This document shows positions 10,101 through 24,353 of a DNA stretch of 64,000 nt, in pieces. Origin of the DNA: Euglena gracilis (Eukaryota > Euglenida > Euglenophyceae > Euglenales); the NCBI GenBank assembly GCA_039621445.1, contig CP154954.1, forward strand, positions 33,271,455 to 33,335,454, written 5' to 3'. Below the pieces are notes generated by a model, which worked only from the letters and a program-made list of their open reading frames with translations, made no database searches and had not been told where the DNA came from. The translations under genes were made by a program, and so were the position numbers. Position 1 is the first letter of the stretch. Each line of letters begins with the position of its first letter.

Positions 10101-13100
10101 AGACCCGAAAAAAAAAGTTTTCAACCTTTTTTCTGATTTTAGGCCATTTGACATCCAGATCAGGGGTTTTTTTAAGACCGGGGGGGGGTCCCCCCCACCC
10201 ACCCACCCCCCTGGGGGGGAGGGGGTCCCGGGGGACCCACAAAAATGGCCGAAAAATCGCGAAAAGTGCTAAAAATAGAATTTTTTCGGCGCCTGCGGCG
10301 CCGAAAAGTATATCCCACCCCCCTCCAGGGGGGGGGGGGGGAGGGGGTAGGGGGGACCCACGCACCACAACCCCCCCCCCCCCCCCCCCAGGGGTCCAAA
10401 CTTAAAAAAATCCCTGATCCAGATGGCCCTTGTACTTCCCCTGGAAAAGAGATACAATGAAATTTTAAAAAGTGCCTTAAAATTGAACATTAAAAACCTA
10501 TAAACAAAACTAAAACAAAAATCAAAAAAAACTTTGAAATTTTTAAAAATTGAGCCTTAAAAAATCATAACCCCAAGGTACCATTTGGGGCGAGGGGGGG
10601 GATAAAAATTTTGGAGGTGGCCTCCACGCCTTCAACTGCATTCACCACCAAATCAAAACCCCCTCCCAAAATGACCTGGCGGGGTGCCAAAAGACAAGAA
10701 CAATCTTGTTGCCTTGCCCTTTGCAAGGTTGTTCGTACACTGCCAGGATATTTGGGTGGTTCATACAAATTGCTCTTCTTCCTTTGCACCTTCCATTTTC
10801 CAACAATTCAATTTACCCACCAAATGGATTATCTCTTCTGAAGAAATACAATGTCCACCCAATTTGCTTTGCCCCGAATGGCACTCGGGGGGTTACGCTT
10901 CCTTTCGCCCCAGCACTTGGCTGTTGCTGGTCATTCAGTCGAGCTGGTGACTGTCATTGCCAAGCACCAAATCAGAATCAGAAGCCTTCTCCTGGTCAAC
11001 AATTGGGGTGGGTGGGGCAGCTGATGCTGAACATGATACCCACCGGAGGGGAAAATCCCCCGCCCACAGAGCACATGCATTTGGCTCTCACCAAAACCAT
11101 TTGCACGAAAACATTTTGTGGGCTTTCTTTCCTTTTGGTGCAACGCACGGTAATCTGGAACTGATTTCCTGGGCTTTGCCATTGTGCCAAAATTGGGGAT
11201 CTGAATTGGTCTGAGGGTCACCTGTGGAGGTCATCCAATCGAGCCGATGGGTGTCATTGCAAAAGCTCCGGATCAAAATCAACATAATCAATCCTCCCTT
11301 CCAAGCTGATTCATTTCACAATCCCTATGAGCTGGATCAACTAACTCATCCTTGCCTGGATGAGCCAGGGCTGGTGCGGGGAAGGGCGGGTGGGGGAAAT
11401 TGAGCCCTCTCCAGGCAAAGCCAACCTACCACAGCACCACAGACAAACGAATCATTATCCAAAACAGCATTCCCGCCAGTCCAGTGTGCTTGCCATTCAG
11501 GAGGAGGGGCTGTGGCTGCCGGTGGAGGTCATCCAATCGAGCCTATGGGTGTCATTGCAGAGCTCCGGGCCAAACAGCAAAGCTAATCCTCCCTCCCACC
11601 ACATTGGCAGCCGTCAATGGCCGCCCCACCCGTTTTCTGTGCCCCTGGAGAGACGGATGCTGATCAGCCAGGGGAATCATTGTGCCATCACAGTGTGAAC
11701 TCTGGTGTTGAGAAATATGATGTGCATCATGTCAGCCCATCCAATGCCAATTCAGGGTAACTGCATGTGAACAAACAGCTGGGGCAAGACAATTGCGTTC
11801 TTGAGGGGACAATCCATCTCAACCCATTGCCATGGGCCATCAGACTCCAGACTCCGTACACGAATCACAATTCATTTCGGTGGTGTGCAACGGTGGTGGT
11901 CATCACAAGGCACAGCGGCCACACATCCGGGGATGAATCCACCTGAACAAGTGGGGGATGTCCAGCCTTGTGGGGGGGGGGGGTTTGAAATGGGCGCCTC
12001 CGAGCAGGTTCCCAGTCCACTTTTTTCAGCGCAACCTTTTTCGGGGGGGGGTCAGGTTGGGCGCAGCAGAGGACGGGGGGGGGGGCAAAATGGGCCAACA
12101 GCCCAGAGGATCAATAACACGCGGGGGGGGGGGGAGTTTCAATTGCCTTCTGTCTGTCACTGGTTGAAAAACACGGGCCAAGCAATCAGGGCGGACAAAG
12201 AATCAACGCGAGGCTCATTGTGGTGTGCAGTAAGGGGATCATCACGTAATCCACTCCAAATTACTGAACTTCGTAGCTGGTTTGGGGCACTGAGTTGGTC
12301 TGGGGGACACGACGCCTGTGGAGGTCATCCAATCGAGCCGAGGGTTGTCATTGCAGAGCTCCGGATCAAAATCAACAAAATTAATCCTCTCCTCCAAACA
12401 GCATTTTACAAGCCCAAACTTCCTTGGCTTTTGATCATCACTACGGATCAGGCTTTTGTTTAAAGACCCGGGGGGGGGGTACTTCCTAGCCAATCGGCAA
12501 GACACTGGAAAAAATGGACTAGCTAGACCCCCCTGGGGGGTCCGGGGGTCCCCCCAACTGGATAAAAAATTTTCCTCCGGCACTGCACGCCGAGGTGGAA
12601 ATGACGTTTTTAATAGGTTTTGGGCTGATTTTGTTCCGAGAATTCCCATTTTTGGCCATTTGGGGGGGTCACAAAAAAATTCCGGCGCTTTGCGCCGGTC
12701 ACAGGAAAAAGTTTTCCACTAGCTAGCCCTGCTAGCAGATCCCCCCAGGGGGGGGGTAGCCCTGCTAGCAGATCCCCCCCGGGGGGGGGGGTCTGCTAGA
12801 AATCTCACTAGCCAAATTTGGACTAGCTAGTCCATCCACCCCCCCCCCCCGGGGGTACTGCAATCCCTTAAGCAAAAGCCTGCTACAGATCAGGCTGTTT
12901 TTTTTACCAACCTGGGGGGGGGGCGAGGGGGGGGGTCCGGAGAGCCTGCCCAGGCAGCTACCACCCCCCACGGGGGAGGGTCGGATTTCGGCCTGCGCCC
13001 AGGCACACTCCTTTGAAAATAGGCCATTTTGGCACCCCCCCGCCTTTGGCGCTGGTGTCTGTGCTAGGGCACTGTTGGCTGTGGCTTATCGGGGTTGGGA

Positions 13101-16100
13101 GTGCCGTGGAGTGCCTTTGCCCCCCCCCTTCGGTTGGTGTCGGCACCACCTTAAAAACAGCCTGCTACGGATTACCAAAATTCCCTTCAAAAATGATAAT
13201 TTCCCACAATTTCTTGCTTCGATCTTGCAGTACAGCACAGGAAGCGCTGGTTTGGGTCGTTGACGGGCATCATCTTTGAGGCACACCAAAAACCTACAAA
13301 TGCCTTAAATTAAAAATCTGGCAAAATATTCTCCAAACAAAAATGCAACCATAAAATCTCAGCAACAACAGGCCAACTCCAGGGAAACAAAATGATTTCT
13401 TCAAGCCAGCCCATGGCCAGCCCAAATGCGCAACAAAACCCCCTTCCCATTCCATTGTGGGACCACCCTTCCCATTCTGCCACAAAACCGCGCAAACGAA
13501 TCCAAATCCAAAATAGGATTCTTGCTGGGAGGCTGCCTGCAAAAATGCAGAGTTCTGCATTCAGGCAAATCTCAGTTGCTTGCGGCCCCTCTTGGAATGC
13601 AAAGCCCATGAGGGAATATGAGCAACTTGACCACTGATGGTGTACACAACCAAGCTACCAATGGCGGAAAAAACTCAAGCCTTTCCCAGCCTTCTCGCTT
13701 TCACTCGGGGGGGGGGGGGGTCCCGGGGGTTTCGATGTTTGCCCATTTCCGGACCCTCCAAAAACACAATTTTTTGGCAAGTTCCCGGAGTAACACCATC
13801 AAAAAACGGATTTTTGCACATGTCGCCATATTATCAGACACCCCAGAGCCGAAATAAAATTTTCGTTAATTTGCGCAAACCAACACAAAAAGATGAAATG
13901 AGAATGCTGCTGCCTAAATTGAGCCCCCCCCCCCCCGGCAGAACCAGGGTTGCTGCACCCAACCCACCACAGCACCACACACAAACAAATCATTATCCAA
14001 AACAGCATTCCCGCCAGTCCAGCGTGCTTGCCATTCAGGAGGAGGGGCCGTGGCTGCCGGTGGAGGTCATCCAATCGAGCCTATGGGTGTCATTGCAGAG
14101 CTCCGGGCCAAACAGCAAAGCTAATCCTCCCTCCCACCACATTGGCAGCCGTCAATGGCCGCCCCACCCGTTTTCTGTGCCCCTGGAGGGACGGATGCTG
14201 ATCAGCCAGGGGAATCATTGTGCCATCACAGTGTGAACTCTGGTGTTGAGTAATATGATGTGCATCATGCAAACTTTTGCGCCTTGTCGGCTGTCAGCCC
14301 ACCCAATGCCAATTCAGGGTAACTGCATGTGAACAAACAGCTGGGGCAAGACAATTGCGTTCTTGAGGGGACAATCCATCTCAACCCATTGCCATGGGCC
14401 ATCAGACTCCAGACTCCGTACACGAATCACAATTCATTTCGGTGGTGTGCAACGGTGGTGGTCATCACAAGGCACAGCGGCCACACATCCGGGGATGAAT
14501 CCAGCCGGACAAATGGGGGATGTCCAGCCTTGTGGGGGGGGGGGGGGGGGGGGGCTCTCCGAGCAGATTCCCCGTCCTTCATCACAATCACACTGTGAAT
14601 TCCCTTCCCTTCTCAACAACTAACAAACCTCCCCAACTGGCGGTCAGCAATCCAAGCCATCTCCTTCACAATGCGTTCGGTTCAACGAGATTCACATCCA
14701 TCCTCTGGCCCCAAAACGCAATGAGCAAACACAACTGGCGTATGTACTTTCCTTTCCCTTTATAACAACTTACATTGATTGTAATACGATTTCAATAAGA
14801 TTACAACCTTTTACAGTTGACATCTCAACAATTTACAATTTGGTGCAGTGGAGATGCATTGCCAAAGCTGGTTCCCGCTTGCCCTTCCCTGTGTCAATTG
14901 CCTTCCGTCCGTCCCTCGCATTCATGTCCCCTGCAGTTCAAATTCTCAAACAAATCAAAATGCACACTAATTCCAGTTCCCGCCCCTGTGTATGTCAATC
15001 CGCAAACCATTCCCCACCTTGCGGAGATGATCAGCCCCGTTGCTGCCAGCGCAGAGTGGCGCACTTGTGGGGTCATCCAATCGAGCCGATGGGTGTCATT
15101 GCAAAGCTCCGGATCAATATCAAAATGGTTAATCCTCCCCTCCAAGCTGCCTTCTGTCAGAAACTCACAATCCCCAATTTTGTTGTCCTTTTGAGCAATG
15201 CAGGGATTTTTTCCAAAAAAAACCTCGGACCATTCAATTCTCAACCTCTGCTTGCCTGGATGGGCCAAGGCTGTGGTTGGGTGTCTGGACCAGGCAACAC
15301 CAGATGAGTGGGTTCGACTCACTCAACCCACCACAGCACCACACAACCGACTCATCCAAAAGAGGGTTCTTGCCTGAAAAAAAAAAGCGTCTCTGCAATT
15401 GCATTCAATCACGCACAAATCTCAGCTGCTTGCGGCCCCTCTTGGAATGAAATCCAAATGAGGGAATATGAGCAACTTGACCGCTGACGGTACACACAAC
15501 CAAGCAGGAGGTAAAAACCCAGGCTGCATGTGTGGGGGGTTTGGGGAGCTGTTGGGGGGGGGATCGTCAGGGGGTTATTCTTTTAGGGTGCCTTGAATGT
15601 CCTTGGGAACCCTTAAAAAATCATTCTGGAAAATTTTCGAAATTCTTCACATGCTTTTGCAATATCTCAGCAAAAACAGGCCAATCCTGGGGGAAAAACG
15701 ATTTCGGGCATCGCTGGAACATCCTCCATCAACCCAAACTCGAAAAAAAAAGTTTTCAACCTTTTTCTGATTTTAAGCCATTTGACATCCAGATGGCCCT
15801 TGTACTTCCCCTGGAAAAGAGATACAATGAAATTTTAAAAAATGCCTTAAAATTGAACATTAAAATCCTATAAACAAAACTAAAACAAAAATCAAAAAAA
15901 ACTTTGAAATTTTTAAAAATTGAGCCTTAAAAAATCATAACCCCAAGGTACCATTTGGGGCGAGGGGGGGGGATAAAAATTTTGGAGGTGGCCTCCACGC
16001 CTTCAACTGCATTCACCACCAAATCAAAACCCCCTCCCAAAATGACCTGGCGGGGTGCCAAAAGACAAGAACAATCTTGTTGCCTTGCCCTTTGCAAGGT

Positions 16101-19100
16101 TGTTCGTACACTGCCAGGATATTTGGGTGGTTCATACAAATTGCTCTTCTTCCTTTGCACCTTCCATTTTCCAACAATTCAATTTACCCACCAAATGGAT
16201 TATCTCTTCTGAAGAAATACAATGTCCACCCAATTTGCTTTGCCCCGAATGGCACTTGGGGGGTTACGCTTCCTTTCGCCCCAGCACTTGGCTGTTGCTG
16301 GTCATTCAGTCGAGCTGGTGACTGTCATTGCCAAGCACCAAATCAGAATCAGAAGCCTTCTCCTGGTCAACAATTGGGGTGGGTGGGGCAGCTGATGCTG
16401 AACATGATACCCACCGGAGGGGAAAATCCCCCGCCCACAGAGCACATGCATTTGGCTCTCACCAAAACCATTTGCACGAAAACATTTTGTGGGCTTTCTT
16501 TCCTTTTGGTGCAACGCACGGTAATCTGGAACTGATTTCCTGGGCTTTGCCATTGTGCCAAAATTGGGGATCTGAATTGGTCTGAGGGTCACCTGTGGAG
16601 GTCATCCAATCGAGCCGATGGGTGTCATTGCAAAAGCTCCGGATCAAAATCAACATAATCAATCCTCCCTTCCAAGCTGATTCATTTCACAATCCCTATG
16701 AGCTGGATCAACTAACTCATCCTTGCCTGGATGAGCCAGGGCTGGTGCGGGGAAAGCGGGGGGGTGGAATTGAGCCCTCTCCAGGCAAAGCCAACCTACC
16801 ACAGCACCACAGACAAACGAATCATTATCCAAAACAGCATTCCCGCCAGTCCAGTGTGCTTGCCATTCAGGAGGAGGGGCTGTGGCTGCCGGTGGAGGTC
16901 ATCCAATCGAGCCTATGGGTGTCATTGCAGAGCTCCGGGCCAAACAGCAAAGCTAATCCTCCCTCCCACCACATTGGCAGCCGTCAATGGCCGCCCCACC
17001 CGTTTTCTGTGCCCCTGGAGAGACGGATGCTGATCAGCCAGGGGAATCATTGTGCCATCACAGTGTGAACTCTGGTGTTGAGAAATATGATGTGCATCAT
17101 GTCAGCCCATCCAATGCCAATTCAGGGTAACTGCATGTGAACAAACAGCTGGGGCAAGACAATTGCGTTCTTGAGGGGACAATCCATCTCAACCCATTGC
17201 CATCAGACTCCAGACTCCGTACACGAATCACAATTCATTTCGGTGGTGTGCAACGGTGGTGGTCATCACAAGGCACAGCGGCCACACATCCGGGGATGAA
17301 TCCACCTGAACAAGTGGGGGATGTCCAGCCTTGTGGGGGGGGGGGGGGGGTGGAGTGGTCTCCTCCGAGCAGGTTCCCAGTCCACTTTTTTCAGCGCAAC
17401 CTTTTTCGGGGGGGGGGTCAGGTTGGGCGCAGCAGAGGACGGGGGGCAAAATGGGCCAACAGCCCAGAGGATCAATAACACGCGGGGGGGGGGGGGAGTT
17501 TCAATTGCCTTCTGTCTGTCACTGGTTGAAAAACACGGGCCAAGCAATCAGGGCGGACAAAGAATCAACGCGAGGCTCATTGTGGTGTGCAGTAAGGGGA
17601 TCATCATGTAATCCACTCCAAATTACTGAACTTCGCAGCTGGTTAGGGGCTTTGAGCTGGTCTGGGGGACACGACACCTGTGGAGGTCATCCAATCGAGC
17701 CGAGGGTTGTCATTGCAGAGCTCCGGATCAAAATCAACAAAATTAATCCTCTCCTCCAAACAGCATTTTACAAGCCCAAACTTCCTTGGCTTTTGATCAT
17801 CACTACGGATCAGGCTTTTGTTTAAAGACCCGGGGGGGGGGGGGGGTACTTCCTAGCCAATCGGCTAGACACTGGAAAAAATGGACTAGCTAGACCCCCC
17901 TGGGGGGTCCGGGGGTCCCCCCAACTGGATAAAAAATTTTCCTCCGGCACTGCACGCCGAGGTGGAAATGACGTTTTTAATAGGTTTTGGGCTGATTTTG
18001 TTCCGAGAATTCCCATTTTTGGCCATTGGGGGGGGGTCCCAAAAAAATTCCGGCGCTTTGAGCCGGTCACAGGAAAAAGTTTTCCACTAGCTAGCCCTGC
18101 TAGCAGATCCCCCCCAGGGGGGGGGGTAGCCCTGCCAGCAGATCCCCCCCGGGGGGGGGGTCTGCTAGAAATCTCACTAGCCAAATTTGGACTAGCTAGT
18201 CCAGCCACCCCCCCCGGGGGTACTGCAATCCCTTAAGCAAAAGCCTGCTACAGATCAGGCTGTTTTTTTTACGGGGGGGGGGGGCGAGGGGGGTCCGGAG
18301 AGCCTGCCCAGGCAGCCACCACCCCCCACGGGGGAGGGTCGGATTTCGGCCTGCGCCCAGGCACACTCCTTTGAAAATAGGCCATTTTGGCACCCCCCCG
18401 CCTTTGGCGCTGGTGTCTGTGCTAGGGCACTGTTGGCTGTGGCTTATCGGGGTTGGGAGTGCCGTGGAGTGCCTTTGCCCCCCCCCCTCGGTTGGTGTCG
18501 GCACCACCTTAAAAACAGCCTGCTACGGATTACCAAAATTCCCTAATTTCCCACAATTTCTTGCTTCGATCTTGCAGTACAGCACAGGAAGCGCTGGTTT
18601 GGGTCGTTGACGGGCATCATCTTTGAGGCACACCAAAAACCTACAAATGCCTTAAATTAAAAATCTGGCAAAATATTCTCCAAACAAAAACGCAACCATA
18701 AAATCTCGGCAACAACAGGCCAACTCCAGGGAAACAAAATGATTTCTTCAAGCCAGCCCATGGCCAGCCCTCAAGCCCAAATGCGCAACAAAACCCCCTT
18801 CCCATTCCATTGTGGGACCACCCTTCCCATTCCGCCACAAAACCGCGCAAACAAATCCAAATCCAAAATAGGATTCTTGCTGGGAGGCTGCCTGCAAAAA
18901 TGCAGCGTTCTGCATTCAGGCAAATCTCAGTTGCTTGCGGCCCCTCTTGGAATGCAAAGCCCATGAGGGAATATGAGCAACTTGACCACTGATGGTGTAC
19001 ACAACCAAGCTACCAATGGCGGAAAAAACTCAAGCCTTTCCCAGCCTTCTCGCTTTCACTCGGGGGGGGGGGTCCCGGGGGTTTCGATGTGCGGAGCCCA

Positions 19101-22100
19101 TTTCCGGACCCTCCAAAAACACAATTTTTTGGCAAGTTCCCGGAGTAACACCATCAAAAAACGGATTTTTGCACATGTCGCCATATTATCGGACACCCCA
19201 GAGCCGAAATAAAATTTTCGTTAATTTGCGCATACGCGCAAACCAACACAAAAAGATGAAATGAGAATGCTGCTGCCTAAATTGAGCCCCACCCCCGGCA
19301 AAACCAGGGTTGCTGCACCCAACCCACCACAGCACCACACACAAACAAATCATTATCCAAAACAGCATTCCCGCCAGTCCAGCGTGCTTGCCATTCAGGA
19401 GGAGGGGCCGTGGCTGCCGGTGGAGGTCATCCAATCGAGCCTATGGGTGTCATTGCAGAGCTCCGGGCCAAACAGCAAAGCTAATCCTCCCTCCCACCAC
19501 ACTGGCAGCCGTCAATGGCCGCCCCACCCGTTTTCTGTGCCCCTGGAGGGACGGATGCTGATCAGCCAGGGGAATCATTGTGCCATCACAGTGTGAACTC
19601 TGGTGTTGAGAAATATGATATGCATCATGCAAACTTTTGCGCCTTGTCGGCTGTCAGCCCACCCAATGCCAATTCAGGGTAACTGCATGTGAACAAACAG
19701 CTGGGGCAAGACAATTGCGTTCTTGAGGGGACAATCCATCTCAACCCATTGCCATGGGCCATCAGACTCCAGACTCCGTACACGAATCACAATTCATTTC
19801 GGTGGTGTGCAACGGTGGTGGTCATCACAAGGCACAGCGGCCACACATCCGGGGATGAATCCAGCCGGACAAATGGGGGACGTCCAGCCTTGTGGGGGGG
19901 GGGGGGTGGAGCTCTCCGAGCAGATTCCCCGTCCTTCATCACAATCACACTGTGAATTCCCTTCCCTTTTCAACAACTAACAAACCTCCCCAACTGGCGG
20001 TCAGCAATCCAAGCCATCTCCTTCACAATGCGTTCGGTTCAACGAGATTCACATCCATCCTCTGGCCCCAAAACGCAATGAGCAAACACAACTGGCGTAT
20101 GTACTTTCCTTTCCCTTTATAACAACTCACATTGATTGTAATACGATTTCAATAAGATTGCAACCTTTTACAATTGACATCTCAACAATTTACAATTTGG
20201 TGCAGTGGAGATGCATTGCCAAAGCTGGTTCCCGCTTGCCCTTCCCTGTGTCAATTGCCTTCCGTCCGTCCCTCGCATTCATATCCCCTGCAGTTCAAAT
20301 TCTCAAACAAATCAAAATGCACACTAATTCCAGTTCCCGCCCCTGTGTATATCAATCCGCAAACCGTTCCCCACCTTGCGGAGATGATCAGCCCGTTGCT
20401 GCCAGCGCAGAGTGGCACACTTGTGGGGGTCATCCAATCGAGCCGATGGGTGTCATTGCAAAGCTCCGGATCAATATCAAAATGGTTAATCCTCCCCTCC
20501 AAGCTGCCTTCTGTCAGAAACTCGCAATCCCCAATTTTGTTGTCCTTTTGACCACTGCAGGGATTTTTTCCAAAAAAAACCTCGGACCATTCAATTCTCA
20601 ACCTCTGCTTGCCTGGATGGGCCAAGGCTGTGGTTGGGTGTCTGGACCAGGCAACACCAGATGAGTGGGTTCGACTCACTCAACCCACCACAGCACCACA
20701 CAACCGACTCATCCAAAAGAGGGTTCTTGCCTGAAAAAAAAAAGCGTCTCTGCAATTGCATTCAATCACGCACAAATCTCAGCTGCTTGCGGCCCCTCTT
20801 GGAATGAAATCCAAATGAGGGAATATGAGCAACTTGACCGCTGACGGTACACACAACCAAGCAGAAGGTAAAAACCCAGGCTGCATGTGTGGGGGGTTTG
20901 GGGAGCTGTCGGGGGTGCCTTGAAGGTCCTTGGAAAACCCTTAAAAATTCATTCTGGAAAATTTTCGAAATTCTTCACAAAAATGCTTTTGCAATATCTC
21001 AGCAAAAACACGCCAATCCTGGGGAAAAACGATTTCGGGCATCGCTGGAACATCCTCCATCAACCCAAACTCGAAATCAATGATTCCCGTACGCTGGGGA
21101 AAGGAACCCCCCTGCAAACTTTATAAAAACTTTATACCCAAGGGGAGGTTACTGAAATCACTGCCCCCCCGGGCAGGGCGGTTGGCCACTCAAATATCAA
21201 ATCAGAAGAGACAAAGCATCAGTGTGGGGGCTCAGAGTGGTGTGCAGTGAGGGAATCATCACATAAACAATCCAATTCCAGTGCGGGGGCTCAGAGTGGT
21301 GTGCAGTGAGGGAATCATCACATAAACAATCCAATTCCCTGGGACTCGGGGCGGGGGGAAGGGGGGGGGGTATTTTTTGTCTAGAAACGGCCGGGGTCAT
21401 CCAATCGAGGCTGTGAATCTCTTTATGGAGCTGTGGGCCAAACTGTCAGATATTTGTCCTCATACATTGTGGCGGTGGCACTTTCGGACCTACCTGCTGA
21501 TACCCTGAAAATCAGTGGTGCACACCTTCGGCTCCGGTGGGTTCAATGGCAGCTGCTGCAGCCCACGCACCACGATGGCCTGGCCCACCGCCTGCGGGGC
21601 ACCGCCCGCCGCCAGCGCATGCGACAGGGGGAGGAACGCTGGGCTGTACAACGGCGTGGCCCGAAGGGCGGCCGCCAGGGAGGCGTTGTCGGGGAAGACC
21701 ACCGCAAGGGCCGTGCGTGCGGGCCGGGGCGTGCAGATGGCCCAAGAATGCAGGTGGCAGCAAGGCCCTGGCCGGGAAGGGCACCGCGCAGAACATCGAG
21801 GACACCCGCATGGAGTTGTAGGTCCGCAGCGCCCGGCACAGATTGCCCAACGGGTAGGCGGTGGCCCCGGCGGAACGGGTCGGGAGGAGGTACGTGTCCA
21901 GGGCGGCAGCAATCACCTGAGGGGGGGGGGTCCCACGTGAAAACCACCTCCCCACGCGGCCTTCCCCCACAATACCTTCCCGTTGGGGGGATCCCATTTC
22001 CAACGGTGGAAATCCCTATCCAGTGAACCCCCCCTTCAAGCAAAAGTCTGGGGAGTCCAGCCATCCAGCCCTTTTACAGGGGTGTCATAAAGCACTGTGA

Positions 22101-24319
22101 AAGTTTGTTTCCCTGGCCTCATTCATTTCAGCATCTTCAAAAGCAAAAATTTCCAAAACAACTGAGGGGTGCATGCACACTGCTGTTTGGGCCACGGCGT
22201 CGGCCTTGAGGTCGAAAAGCAGCAACGGGAAAGGGGCTGGGTCGGTGGGAATCATCCAGTCGGCAATGTTGAGGGGAACGTATACGTCCCCGGCTGCACT
22301 CTGTGAAGAGAGGGTGCACCTTGAGAAAGTCCTACCAAATGCCAAAAAAGAAACAGCTGATTTGCCAAAATGAAACGGCCAACAATCGCCAAAGAAAATG
22401 CCCAAAAAAAGCAAACATTGGTCCAAAACGACGCAAAAATGGCCCAATGTGGCTCAGAGTAGCCCAAAATGCAAATGGGCCAAAACTGGCAAAAAAAGGG
22501 CCGAAAAGGAAAACAAATGGCCTAAAATGGTTGGAAAGAAGTCAAAAATGGACCAAAAAGCCGCCGAAAATATGCGGGAATGGGCAAATATGCAGCGGGA
22601 AAACCCTCGGAAAATATGCGAAAAATTCACAAAACATGTGATTTTTGGGGTCAAAAAACGAAATATGCACTACCCCCCCCCGAGTCGTATGACCGGGTTC
22701 CTGCAACCTGTGACCGGGGGGGGGTGGTCATAACACCCCCATAACCTGCAACCTGTGACCGGGGGGTGGTCATAGATGAGGGGGCGGTCGTAGAAGTGTG
22801 TGAAAACTGTCCCAAAATGGCAGATTTACCCCCCCAAAATGTCCCATTTTTCAAAAATCCGGCGCTTCGCGCCGGCACGGGGGGCCACATTGGGGGGGGT
22901 CCATTTCATGGATTTTTGCTCGAACCGGCCAGGGGGGGGACTTTTTTGGGGGGTTATATTTTTCGCAACCTGCAACCTGTGACCGGGGGGGGGGTGGTCA
23001 TAACACCCCCATGACCTGCAACCTGTGACCGGGGGGTGGTCATAAATGAGGGGTGGTCGTACGACTAGGGGGGGGGTAAATATGTAGAATATGTAGAATA
23101 TGCGCAAAATATGCGCTCCGCGTTCCCCCCCCTGCCTTGCGGCTCCCCTTTAGCCCCTTTCTTTCAGTCGTCTGGGGAGAGGAATGCATGAAGAGCGTTT
23201 TTGGACTTGCACAGCACACCAAATCGGCAGTGCTGAAGCCAAAATTGAGCAGATGAAGAGTGTGGTGTAGTGTCTGATGGGCCGACGGGGAACGTTCAGG
23301 TTGATTCACCGCCTGGAGGAAGACTGGCCGGTTGCCGAGGTCGTCCTTTATGGTGCAGTCAGCATGCCTTTCCTGCAAACCAAGCCTGCCTGCCCTTGGA
23401 TGATCAGAGCCTGGACGAGAGATAAATTGGCACCGTGGCTGGCAGGCGTAGTTGGCGACTGGGAGGGGTGGGTTGACAAACCAATGAGGGCGCAATACAA
23501 ACTCCAAATGGCAGCACATGTTGCACCCAGTGGTGGAATTGGGTGACTGCAGCGGAAAGCCTGCTGGGTCTCCACCAACCGGTGCGTCAGGCCCCCGAAC
23601 GCACCCAGCGCATCGCAGGTCATGTGGTAGCCCTGCAAGGCATCGCAGCCTTCCACAAAGCGGCGGATGGGCTCCGCAAAAGTATCGATGGCAAAGGTTT
23701 GCGCATCCGCACCCATCGGGAACATGTTGTACAGCCCCAGACCTGCAGGGGGGGGGGACACAACTTCCTCTTTGGAGTGTACGGTGGCTGCACAATTGCT
23801 GAATCTTCACTCCACCCAAGAACCCCCACTTGGGGTGGATAAGAGATGCTTTAGGGGGATCATCTTGTCTTCTCCAAGAAATGCCGAATTTCCCCCCTCA
23901 TGTGTTTCCATGACACAAAACCCCCAGAGTACTGCACTTGCGTTTCGACCTTTGAGCCCTCTGGGATTGGACTGGCCTTTTATTCAATCGGCCCTTTGGT
24001 TGATGACGGTCTTCGATGCCAATCCCTTTAGGGGAAAAAACTACAGGGACCCTGTACAACTGTACAAGAAACCTGGGTCCCACCAAAAAAATGGTGGTTT
24101 TGGGGGTGGTTCACAGCCCCCTTCCCAAATTACCTCCCTCCCCTTATACCGCTAAATATCGTTGCTGTCCGGGGGGGGGGGGGGGGCGCTTTTTGGCCAA
24201 ATATCGCCACTGACCAGGGGGTGGTCGTTTGACAAGACCGGGGTCAAAACGCAAATCTGGAAAAAAAAGATCACCTGGAAAAAGATTGCTACTGACCGAG
24301 GGGTGGTCGTTGGACAAGG

Positions 24320-24353
<34 letters not shown>

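Larger units (their letters stand above)
8941..21076. repeat. 5.4-5.6 kb unit repeated 2.2 times inside a Misato intron
   Basis: Unit 1 is 8941-14574, unit 2 is 14575-19931 and a truncated third copy is 19932-21076. Anchor sequences recur at fixed offsets: TCCTTCATCACAATCAC at 8941, 14575 and 19932; AAAATCATAACCCCAAGG at 10561 and 15931; the CTACGGAT element pair at 12441 and 17803. Copies are nearly identical apart from short indels and homopolymer-length differences. Unit 1 is longer mainly because of the 256-bp insertion at 10161. Inside each unit is a further duplication of about 0.55 kb (11430-11960 with 13965-14530; 16795-17330 with 19310-19890). No convincing gene lies within, though one short peptide-coding motif recurs (see findings). 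Confidence 0.9.

Noticed and set aside
8941-21076. CRISPR-like array
   Set aside because: Units are over 5 kb and duplicated as blocks; no short direct repeats with unique spacers.
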